In this document: positions 42,613 to 48,829 of the stretch, one piece after another | Position numbering within the stretch: position 1 is the first letter of the stretch | How the letters are laid out: every line of letters begins with the position of its first letter | NCBI GenBank assembly: GCA_004173185.1 | Contig: SEFZ01000029.1 | Coordinates: forward strand, 1-48,829 | Length of the DNA stretch: 48,829 nucleotides | From: Sphingomonadales bacterium | GTDB taxonomy: Bacteria > Pseudomonadota > Alphaproteobacteria > Sphingomonadales > Sphingomonadaceae | Direction of reading: 5' to 3' | Made by a program: the position numbers and the translations under genes | The notes under the pieces: model-generated | What the model was told of the DNA's origin: nothing | Databases searched by the model: none | The model's input: the letters and a program-made list of their open reading frames with translations, nothing else

Positions 42613-43083
42613 TCAGCCCCGCCACCGAAGCCTGCGCAACAACCGCAACAACCGCGCCAGCCGCCCTTCGCTCTGCGACAAAAGTGCCGCCTCCGCGCGC
42701 CGCACTCGCGCTTCCTCCGCCTGGCGAAAGCGCGTATCGAGCTTCGACGAAAGATCGGCGAGCACGCGCTCCTGCCCCTTGAACGCCCGCGCGATATCCG
42801 CGTCGCTCAGCGCGACCATGAACGTGCAGCCATAGCTGTTCCGGTTCTGGCGCACGATCCGCGCCGCCCGCGATCCCGCGCCCGAAAGCCCGAGCGACAC
42901 CAGCGTGCCGATCGGCAGGTCGACCGCGGCGGTGAAGCGGAAGCCGGTCTGCGAGAAATCCTCCACCGTCACGTCGATCGGATTGCCGTCGGGCACGCGC
43001 AGCGTGCTGGGGCTGTCCGCGTCGAAGCGGATCGCGCCGCGCCGGTCGATATCGCCGAGGATCTCGAGTTTGGTGACAAGCAT
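42613..43083 (-). CDS. PilZ domain protein (cyclic-di-GMP receptor)
   Basis: This 156-residue protein has an N-terminal PilZ domain with both c-di-GMP-binding motifs: RxxxR at R15-R19 (DRRGAIRFDAD) and D/NxSxxG at D42-S44-G47 (VEDFSQTGFRF). The remaining barrel strands follow (LPIGTLVSLGLSGAGSRAAR). The C-terminal third is a charged helix or coiled coil (LDTRFRQAEEARVRRAEAAL) ending in an R/L-rich amphipathic tail. It probably transmits c-di-GMP levels to motility, adhesion or polysaccharide export. It converges on the xylosidase gene with four bases between. Confidence 0.9.
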   Translation of the reverse strand: MLVTKLEILGDIDRRGAIRFDADSPSTLRVPDGNPIDVTVEDFSQTGFRFTAAVDLPIGTLVSLGLSGAGSRAARIVRQNRNSYGCTFMVALSDADIARAFKGQERVLADLSSKLDTRFRQAEEARVRRAEAALLSQSEGRLARLLRLLRRLRWRG

Positions 43084-43374
43084 CTGCTGTCCTGTACGAG
43101 GGACCAGGTCACGCTATGCTTCGTTCGTTAACGAGTCCTTGCATGCGCGACCGTGGCCGTCGCAGGCGTCAGACCTTGACAAATCCAAGCCTCGCTGCCA
43201 CATGCGCCACCATCGAGGCATCATGCAGCGTGATGGAGCGACCATTCTTGGAATGGCACTCCGGCTCTGTCTCGGTCCCATTTCCCGGCTTCCCTAATCA
43301 CGCGGGTTGTCATTTTTGACACCGCCGCGCGTGCGCCTTTTGCTGTGCGCGCTGCCGATTCATAAGGTTACATA
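43084..43374. other. Divergent intergenic region before the DEAD-box helicase gene
   Basis: These 291 bases separate the PilZ gene (minus) from the helicase gene (plus). A TTGACA box occurs at 43176-43181 without a convincing -10 partner. The last 100 bases hold short inverted repeats (TGTCA-TTTT-TGACA at 43308-43321, and GCGCG-rich arms nearby). A long structured leader is usual for cold-induced helicase genes, so this could be one, but no known RNA motif is identifiable. AAGG seven bases before the ATG is the ribosome binding site. Confidence 0.4.
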
Positions 43375-44871
43375 ATGCAGTTCAAGCATCTCGGTCTCTC
43401 TGAGGCCGTTCTCTCCGCGCTTGCCGCGAAGGGCTACACCGAAGCGACTCCGATCCAGGAACAGTCGATCCCGTCGCTGCTCGAGGGTCGCGATCTGCTC
43501 GGCATCGCGCAGACCGGCACTGGCAAGACCGCTGCGTTCATGGCGCCGTCGATCGATCGCCTCGTCGCCAGCGGCCAGCGCCCCCAGCCGCGCGGCTGCC
43601 GCATGCTCGTCCTCGCGCCGACCCGTGAGCTCGCCAGCCAGATCGCCGAAAGCGCCCGCAGCTATTCCAAGGGCACGCGCCTCAGCGTGATGACCTGCTT
43701 CGGCGGCACCTCGGTTCACAAGAACAAGACCGACCTGGCGCGCGGCGTCGACATCCTCGTCGCCACGCCGGGCCGTCTCGTCGATCTGCTCGATCAGCAT
43801 TATGCGATCATGCTCGGCATCGAGATCCTCGTGCTCGACGAAGCCGATCAGATGATGGATCTGGGCTTCATCCACGCCCTCAAGCGCATCGTGCGTGAGC
43901 TGCCGTCCAAGCGTCAGACTTTGTTCTTCTCGGCCACCATGCCGAAGACGATCCGCGAGCTCGCCGGCCAGTTCATCAAGAACCCCGTCGAAGTGAAGGT
44001 CACGCCCGAAGCCACGACCGCCGAGCGTGTCGAGCAGCGTGTCACCCACGTGCAGCAGGCCGAGAAGCAGTCGCTCCTCACCATCATGCTGCGCGATCCG
44101 TCGATCGATCGCGCGCTGATCTTTACCCGCACCAAGCACGGTGCCGACCGCGTCGTGAAGCTGCTCGCGGGCAGCGGCGTCGCGTCGAACGCGATCCACG
44201 GCAACAAGTCGCAGCCACAGCGTGAGCGCGCGCTCGGCGAGTTCAAGGCCGGCAAGGTCAAGTTCCTGATCGCCACCGATATCGCAGCACGCGGCATCGA
44301 CGTGTCGGGCGTCAGCCACGTCTTCAACTTCGAACTGCCGAACGTGCCGGATCAATATGTCCACCGCATCGGCCGCACGGCGCGCGCAGGTGCCACCGGC
44401 CTCGCGATCAGTTTCTGCGCTGACGATGAGAAGCCATATCTGCGCGATATCGAAAAGCTCACGCGTCAGAAGCTGACCGTCGTGCCGCTGCCCGAGGGTT
44501 TCATCGGCGAATCGAACAAGATCAAGTCGAGCCGCTCGCCGATGCCGATCAGCCGCGACGAATCGAACGGCCGCAATGGTCGCGCGATGCAGCATGCTTC
44601 GCAGCGTGGTCCCCGCGCCAATCCCGCGCGTGGCGATCAGCCGCGTCGTGATGGCGGCCACGGCCAGCGCAGCGCCCAGCCGGGTGGCGATCGCCGCCCT
44701 GCACAGGGTGAACCCCGTCGAGAAGGCGGCAATTTCGAGCGCCGCGATGCAGCACCTCGTTCGGATGCGCCGCGCGGTGATGCACCCCGCAATTATGCGC
44801 GCCCGAAGAGCAAGTTCCAGGCGCGTCCGGCTCGTCCGGCCGGCAATGGCGGCGGCGGACGTCCGCGCTAA
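43375..44871 (+). CDS. DEAD-box ATP-dependent RNA helicase (RhlE-like)
   Basis: This 498-residue superfamily 2 helicase unwinds structured RNA. Q motif: FKHLGLSEAVLSAL and YTEATPIQEQSIP. Walker A AQTGTGKT with K51 and T52, APTRELASQI (Ia), ILVLDEADQMMDLGF (DEAD at 155-158), SAT at 186-188, FLIATDIAARGIDVSGVSHV (V) and YVHRIGRTARAG (VI). From about residue 385 the tail is basic and rich in R, G, N, Q and P (RRDGGHGQRSAQPGGDRRP), likely for RNA binding. It may serve ribosome assembly or RNA decay, especially in the cold. A strong terminator lies 25 bases after the stop. Confidence 0.95.
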   Translation: MQFKHLGLSEAVLSALAAKGYTEATPIQEQSIPSLLEGRDLLGIAQTGTGKTAAFMAPSIDRLVASGQRPQPRGCRMLVLAPTRELASQIAESARSYSKGTRLSVMTCFGGTSVHKNKTDLARGVDILVATPGRLVDLLDQHYAIMLGIEILVLDEADQMMDLGFIHALKRIVRELPSKRQTLFFSATMPKTIRELAGQFIKNPVEVKVTPEATTAERVEQRVTHVQQAEKQSLLTIMLRDPSIDRALIFTRTKHGADRVVKLLAGSGVASNAIHGNKSQPQRERALGEFKAGKVKFLIATDIAARGIDVSGVSHVFNFELPNVPDQYVHRIGRTARAGATGLAISFCADDEKPYLRDIEKLTRQKLTVVPLPEGFIGESNKIKSSRSPMPISRDESNGRNGRAMQHASQRGPRANPARGDQPRRDGGHGQRSAQPGGDRRPAQGEPRREGGNFERRDAAPRSDAPRGDAPRNYARPKSKFQARPARPAGNGGGGRPR

Positions 44872-44895
44872 GCGCTAACCGTCCAACAAGCAGCG

Positions 44896-44932
44896 AAAAG
44901 GCCGGGGGTTTGTCTCCCCGGCCTTTTTCTTT
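44896..44932 (+). terminator. Rho-independent terminator after the helicase gene
   Basis: AAAAGGCCGGGG, loop GTTTGTCT, CCCCGGCCTTTT gives a perfect 12-bp stem immediately followed by a T-rich tract (TTTTTCTTT at 44924-44932). Confidence 0.93.
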
Positions 44933-44951
44933 GCCTGCTCTCAACCCGCGC

Positions 44952-45353
44952 TCAGTTGCGCTTCTTGGGGGCCGTGCGCGGTTTGGGCTTGGGCTTTGCC
45001 GCTGGCTTTACGACAGGCTTGGCGACCGGCTCGGGCGCGCTGCTGTTGATCTGCTCGCTGCTGCTGTTGCTCACCCAGCAATTGGCATAGCCGCCGACAT
45101 CCACCGTCGCCGTCACGATCTCCCCCGGCTTGGCCGCCACGTTGATCGAAGGCGAACCCTGGCCACCCTCGATCCGGCCTGCCGATATCAACCATTTGAA
45201 GCTTGGCTGCACCTTGGGATCGCCGCCGGAAAACTCGATCCAATAGACTGCCTTGCCGTGCTCGGTGGATTGCGAACTGACCCTTACATTGGGGCAGCTA
45301 TCCTGCGGCGCCGCGGATACCGCAGCCGAAAACAGCAACAAAAACTCGAACAT
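44952..45353 (-). CDS. Secreted hypothetical protein with Pro/Lys-rich tail
   Basis: This 133-residue protein has a signal peptide (MFEFLLLFSAAVSAAPQ), a compact beta-type middle with two Cys (DSCPNVRVSSQ and YANCWVSNSS), and a tail of P, K and A residues (PVAKPVVKPAAKPKPKPR) that could contact peptidoglycan or nucleic acid. I do not recognise a family. It is on the minus strand opposite the helicase terminator and 80 bases downstream of another secreted protein. Confidence 0.65.
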   Translation of the reverse strand: MFEFLLLFSAAVSAAPQDSCPNVRVSSQSTEHGKAVYWIEFSGGDPKVQPSFKWLISAGRIEGGQGSPSINVAAKPGEIVTATVDVGGYANCWVSNSSSEQINSSAPEPVAKPVVKPAAKPKPKPRTAPKKRN

Positions 45354-45433
45354 GCACCGGGCTCCTCACGATTTGGCCCGATGCTGCCCGAACGTCTGGA
45401 ACGCCGACATACCTAGAGGAAGGTATCCCGCAT

Positions 45434-46345
45434 TCAGTTCCGCCGCCGCTTGCGCACCGCCGCATCCTCGCGGCCCGCGATCAGCCGATTCGCGCGCTCC
45501 ATACCTTCCCGCCCCTCGGTCGCGCCCGCACGCGATGCGTCTCCGTATAATGCCAGCGCCCGTGCATAATCGCCGCGTTGTTCGGCGCAGAGCCCCTGGT
45601 TGAACACCAGCGACGGATGCCCTGCCGCGTCACGCATCGCGTCCCAGCCCGCGCACGCCCCGCGCGCATCGCGCTTGGTGAGCTTGATCAGATCCTTGAA
45701 GCGCTTGGCCGCCTCCTTGCTCATCCCCTTGGTGCCCTCGCGCACGCGGATCGAATAGGTGCGGACCTCCGGCGCGATGTCGAAGCGAACGCTGCGCGCG
45801 ATCTGCTCGATTCCCCCGCCGATGATTTCCTCGACCGTCTGGCCCGCGCTCTGCCCCTGGCACCAGCTTGCTTCGTGGCGGAACGGCTTCTGCTCCGAAT
45901 AGACGATTCGCCCGTCCGATCCGCGCACGATGCGCAGGCTGACGTTCAGATTGATCACCCGGCGGCGGCAGCGGACCTCGACTTCCTCTTCCTTGATGCA
46001 CTTGCCGTCCTTGTCCTTGGACGTGCACTTCTTCTCCTTGCGCGTGAACGGCGTCTCCTCCGATCCGCCGGTGATCCCGCCCGAAAGCGTACCGTCAGCA
46101 TCGCGCCGCGCGCCGCGCCCGCCCATCAGCTCGAAATGCGTGTTGCTCAGATAGCGCTCGATCGCATTGGCCAGCGCCGGGCCATCCTGCCCCTCGATTC
46201 GCCCGAGCGCGAGCGACCCGAGCAGGCTCGCGTCGCGATACGGCGCGGCAAATTCGCCCGTCATGCTCAGCGTCTCGGCTTCCGCCACACCCGCGCTCGT
46301 TGCCACGGCCAGAGCCGCCGCCATCCATGTCTTCAGATTCGCCAT
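45434..46345 (-). CDS. Secreted hypothetical protein with Cys-rich insert and TPR-like C-terminus
   Basis: This 303-residue protein has a signal peptide (MANLKTWMAAALAVATSAGVAEA). A central charged insert, KKCTSKDKDGKCIKEEEVEV, is followed by RCRRRVINLNVSLRIV, bringing three Cys close together. The C-terminal third carries two more Cys (GACAGWDAM and QGLCAEQRGDYARALALYGD) in a TPR-like helical pair. The N-terminal half resembles periplasmic lipoprotein-like folds that handle repeated strand motifs, but no family is certain. It is divergent from the atp operon. Confidence 0.7.
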   Translation of the reverse strand: MANLKTWMAAALAVATSAGVAEAETLSMTGEFAAPYRDASLLGSLALGRIEGQDGPALANAIERYLSNTHFELMGGRGARRDADGTLSGGITGGSEETPFTRKEKKCTSKDKDGKCIKEEEVEVRCRRRVINLNVSLRIVRGSDGRIVYSEQKPFRHEASWCQGQSAGQTVEEIIGGGIEQIARSVRFDIAPEVRTYSIRVREGTKGMSKEAAKRFKDLIKLTKRDARGACAGWDAMRDAAGHPSLVFNQGLCAEQRGDYARALALYGDASRAGATEGREGMERANRLIAGREDAAVRKRRRN

Positions 46346-46562
46346 CGGTTCGCCCCCGTCTGGTTATACTGCGCAGTGAACATTTCGGATGCGCAATGTC
46401 CAGAGCGTCCGGATCGCGCCAGTTTCGCTCTCTTGGCCCGACTCGGGTTGCATCGCAGCACACGCGATGCTAACCGCGCCGCGACCCATCGGGGCTGCCT
46501 CACGGCGTGCCCCTTTTTCATATGGGGCGACATTCAGACCCCTCCAGGAGGAACTCGATCGC
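46346..46562. promoter_or_regulatory. Divergent promoter region of the atp operon
   Basis: These 217 bases hold the promoters for the ATP synthase operon and the minus-strand secreted protein. No confident -35/-10 pair is seen. CCTCCAGGAGG at 46541-46551 is a short palindrome whose right half (AGGAGG) is the atpH ribosome binding site, eleven bases before the GTG start. Confidence 0.5.
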
Positions 46563-47117
46563 GTGGAGAATTCCGGCGGTATTCAGGCCAGTCTAAGCGG
46601 ACGCTATGCGACCGCTCTATTCGAACTGGCTCGCGAATCGAAAACATTGCCCGTGGTGGAAGCCAGCCTTGGCACCGTCAGCCAGGCGCTTGCCGAATCG
46701 GCTGACTTCAAGGCGCTGACGGCGAGCCCGCTCGTCGCGCGTGGTGCGGCTGCCCGAGCAGTCGGTGCTGTTGCGGTGAGCCTCAAGCTCGATGCGACCA
46801 CCACGAAGTTCCTGGGTGTCCTCGCGGACAATCGCCGGCTGAGCCAGCTTCCCGCGATCATCCGGGCCTTCCGCGCCCTCGCCGCCAATCATCGCGGTGA
46901 GACCAGCGCACAGGTCGTCTCGGCGCACCCCCTCACCACCGATCAGGTCGAAGCGCTGAAGGCTCAGCTGCGCACCCGCGTCGGCCGTGACGTTTCGGTC
47001 GATCTCTCGGTCGATCCCTCGCTCCTTGGCGGTCTGGTCGTGAAGATCGGTAGCCAGATGATCGATTCGTCGATCAAGACTCGTTTGAATTCTCTCGCTC
47101 ACGCGATGAAAGGCTGA
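46563..47117 (+). CDS. atpH: F0F1 ATP synthase subunit delta
   Basis: This 184-residue delta subunit (OSCP-like) joins F1 to the peripheral stalk. The N-terminal helical domain begins ASLSGRYATALFELARES, and the C-terminal part ends DLSVDPSLLGGLVVKIGSQM followed by IDSSIKTRLNSLAHAMKG, the classic family ending. The start codon is GTG at 46563, set by AGGAGG upstream and by the family length; no in-frame ATG lies nearby. It is followed 11 bases later by atpA. As usual in alphaproteobacteria, the F0 genes are not adjacent. Confidence 0.95.
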   Translation: MENSGGIQASLSGRYATALFELARESKTLPVVEASLGTVSQALAESADFKALTASPLVARGAAARAVGAVAVSLKLDATTTKFLGVLADNRRLSQLPAIIRAFRALAANHRGETSAQVVSAHPLTTDQVEALKAQLRTRVGRDVSVDLSVDPSLLGGLVVKIGSQMIDSSIKTRLNSLAHAMKG

Positions 47118-47128
47118 AGGCTAAGACA

Positions 47129-48658
47129 ATGGATATCCGCGCCGCAGAAATCTCGAAGGTCATCAAGGACCAGATCGCCAATTTCGGCACCGAGGCTCAG
47201 GTCTCGGAGACCGGCCAGGTGCTCAGCGTCGGTGACGGCATCGCGCGCATCCACGGGCTGGACAATGTCCAGGCCGGCGAGATGGTCGAATTCGCCAACG
47301 GCATTCAGGGCATGGCGCTCAACCTCGAGGCCGATAACGTCGGCGTCGTGATTTTCGGCACCGATTCGGAAATCCGCGAAGGTGACACCGTCAAGCGCAC
47401 CGGCACCATCGTCGACGTTCCCGTCGGCAAGGGCCTGCTCGGCCGCGTAGTCGATGGCCTCGGCAATCCGATCGACGGCAAGGGCCCGATTGTCGCCGAG
47501 AAGCGCTCGCGCGTCGAAGTAAAGGCTCCGGGCATCATCCCGCGCCAGTCGGTGTCCGAGCCGATGCAGACCGGCCTCAAGGCAATTGACGCGCTCGTGC
47601 CCGTCGGCCGTGGCCAGCGCGAACTGATCATCGGCGATCGTCAGACCGGCAAGTCGGCTGTCGCGATCGACACCTTCCTCAACCAGAAGACGGTCAACGC
47701 CGGCACGGATGAGTCGAAGAAGCTGTATTGCGTCTATGTCGCGGTCGGCCAGAAGCGCTCGACCGTCGCACAGCTCGTGAAGACGCTCGAAGAGAATGGC
47801 GCGATGGAATATTCCATCGTCATCGCCGCAACCGCTTCGGAGCCCGCTCCGATGCAGTTCCTCGCACCCTATACCGGCGCTGCGATGGGCGAGTATTTCC
47901 GCGACAACGGCATGCACGCCCTGATCGTGTTCGACGATCTTTCGAAGCAGGCAGTTGCCTATCGTCAGATGTCGCTGCTGCTGCGTCGTCCTCCGGGCCG
48001 CGAAGCATATCCCGGCGACGTGTTCTATCTCCACAGCCGCCTGCTTGAGCGCGCTGCAAAGATGTCGGACGCAAATGGCGGCGGTTCGCTGACGGCACTG
48101 CCGATCATCGAAACCCAGGCGGGCGACGTTTCGGCGTACATCCCGACCAACGTGATCTCGATCACCGACGGCCAGATCTTCCTTGAGACCGACCTGTTCT
48201 TCGCGGGCATCCGTCCTGCAATTAACGTGGGTCTGTCGGTGTCGCGCGTGGGTTCTGCCGCGCAGACCAAGGCGATGAAGAAGGTCGCCGGCTCGATCAA
48301 GCTCGAGCTCGCCCAGTATCGCGAAATGGCTGCGTTCGCGCAGTTCGGCTCGGATCTCGATGCTTCGACCCAGAAGCTGCTGAACCGCGGTGCGCGCCTG
48401 ACCGAGCTGCTCAAGCAGGCTCAGTTCTCGCCGCTGCCGTTCGAAGAGCAGACCGTGTCGATCTTCGCCGGTACGCAGGGCTATCTCGACACCATCGCCG
48501 CTTCGGACGTGGTGCGTTACGAGGCCGCGATGCTGGCCGATATGCGCGCCAACCACACCGGCGTGCTCACCGCGATCCGCGAGAGCAAAGACCTCAAGGA
48601 CGATGTGCGCGCACAGCTCAAGGCTGCGCTCGACTCGTTCGCGAAGACTTTCGCGTAA
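47129..48658 (+). CDS. atpA: F0F1 ATP synthase subunit alpha
   Basis: This 509-residue alpha subunit forms the non-catalytic nucleotide sites of F1. The P-loop is GDRQTGKSAV at 169-178, the N-terminal barrel includes VLSVGDGIARIHGLDNVQAG, and the signature PAINVGLSVSRVGSAAQTKA is complete. The length and end (LDSFAKTFA) match the family. A palindromic repeat separates it from atpG. Confidence 0.99.
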   Translation: MDIRAAEISKVIKDQIANFGTEAQVSETGQVLSVGDGIARIHGLDNVQAGEMVEFANGIQGMALNLEADNVGVVIFGTDSEIREGDTVKRTGTIVDVPVGKGLLGRVVDGLGNPIDGKGPIVAEKRSRVEVKAPGIIPRQSVSEPMQTGLKAIDALVPVGRGQRELIIGDRQTGKSAVAIDTFLNQKTVNAGTDESKKLYCVYVAVGQKRSTVAQLVKTLEENGAMEYSIVIAATASEPAPMQFLAPYTGAAMGEYFRDNGMHALIVFDDLSKQAVAYRQMSLLLRRPPGREAYPGDVFYLHSRLLERAAKMSDANGGGSLTALPIIETQAGDVSAYIPTNVISITDGQIFLETDLFFAGIRPAINVGLSVSRVGSAAQTKAMKKVAGSIKLELAQYREMAAFAQFGSDLDASTQKLLNRGARLTELLKQAQFSPLPFEEQTVSIFAGTQGYLDTIAASDVVRYEAAMLADMRANHTGVLTAIRESKDLKDDVRAQLKAALDSFAKTFA

Positions 48659-48668
48659 ACACTAACCC

Positions 48669-48702
48669 GTCACCCCGGCTTCGGCCGGGGTCTCGTGCGG
48701 CA
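48669..48702 (+). repeat. CGTCACCC-type palindromic repeat between atpA and atpG
   Basis: CGTCACCCCGGCTTCGGCCG continues into GGGTCTCGTGCGG. The stem ACCCCGGC/GCCGGGGT (48672-48679 with 48684-48691) closes a TTCG tetraloop, a very stable RNA hairpin. The opening CGTCACCCCGGC matches the left repeat at 39350. It occupies most of the 53-base gap inside the operon. Confidence 0.65.
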
Positions 48703-48711
48703 AGGTAGAAA

Positions 48712-48829
48712 ATGGCCTCTCTCAAGGCACTCAAGGTCCGGATCAACTCGGTCAAATCGACCCAGAAGATCACCAAGGCGATGAAGATGGTCGCCGCTGC
48801 GAAACTGCGCCGTGCGCAGGAAGCGGCGG
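48712..48829 (+). CDS. atpG: F0F1 ATP synthase subunit gamma (partial, runs off the window)
   Basis: The first 39 codons begin MASLKALKVRINSVKSTQKI and continue TKAMKMVAAAKLRRAQEAA. This is the N-terminal coiled-coil helix of the gamma subunit, with its invariant TQKITKAMKMVAAAKLRRAQ. The gamma subunit is the rotating shaft of F1. The gene is cut by the window end. Confidence 0.97.
   Translation, partial: MASLKALKVRINSVKSTQKITKAMKMVAAAKLRRAQEAA

Noticed and set aside
43176..43210. Sigma-70 promoter before the helicase gene
   Set aside because: TTGACA is present but no plausible -10 box follows at 16-18 bases.

Overview
The window is an ordinary, gene-dense, GC-rich stretch of alphaproteobacterial chromosome. 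It most resembles Sphingomonas or a close sphingomonad. The pointers are the hisS-prfA-prmC-DUF4167 run, the split atpH-atpA-atpG operon of alphaproteobacteria, the LpoA-like/rsmI/yraN/gshB block, an IVVTGQR motif typical of sphingomonad TonB-linked proteins, and many 4-base gene overlaps. This assignment comes from recognising families and gene order by eye; no search was run.

Layout, left to right. 0.3-6.6 kb: a polysaccharide flippase, a CBS-pair protein, a small membrane protein, two tandem secreted DUF4139-type proteins behind a hairpin that covers their ribosome binding site, and a repeat-rich DUF4167 protein. 6.9-10 kb: prmC, prfA and hisS, overlapping on the minus strand. 10-12.2 kb: a CitE-like lyase, an FMN reductase and a LysR-type effector domain that lacks its DNA-binding half. 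12.3-18.1 kb: a 1657-residue hybrid histidine kinase with six GAF-type modules, four of them in a regular tandem array, overlapping a REC-LytTR response regulator. 18.5-24.5 kb: an outer-membrane barrel protein, a HAD hydrolase, hemW, tRNA-Gly(TCC), trxB, a nucleosidase-like protein and an LpoA-like lipoprotein. 24.5-29.5 kb: rsmI, yraN, gshB, a DedA protein, a GAF protein, xerC, a 168-bp nested-palindrome element and transaldolase.

29.5-38.2 kb: two paralogous secreted proteins flanking a DUF2490 gene, priA, two paralogous secreted HEXXH/TPR proteins (the second has lost the catalytic Glu), and a membrane-anchored trypsin-like protease. 38.2-43.1 kb: ada, then a transporter plus GH43 beta-xylosidase operon preceded by a perfect 16-bp LacI-type palindrome, and a PilZ protein. 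43.4-48.8 kb: a DEAD-box RNA helicase with a clear terminator, two secreted proteins of unknown function, and the ATP synthase genes atpH, atpA and the start of atpG, which runs off the window.

Most genes are housekeeping: translation termination, redox, replication restart, chromosome dimer resolution and ATP synthesis. The accessory interest lies in the multi-GAF kinase/LytTR pair, the xyloside cassette with its operator, the secreted paralogue sets, and three kinds of intergenic palindrome. I found no prophage, CRISPR array, insertion sequence with a transposase, or recognisable defence system.
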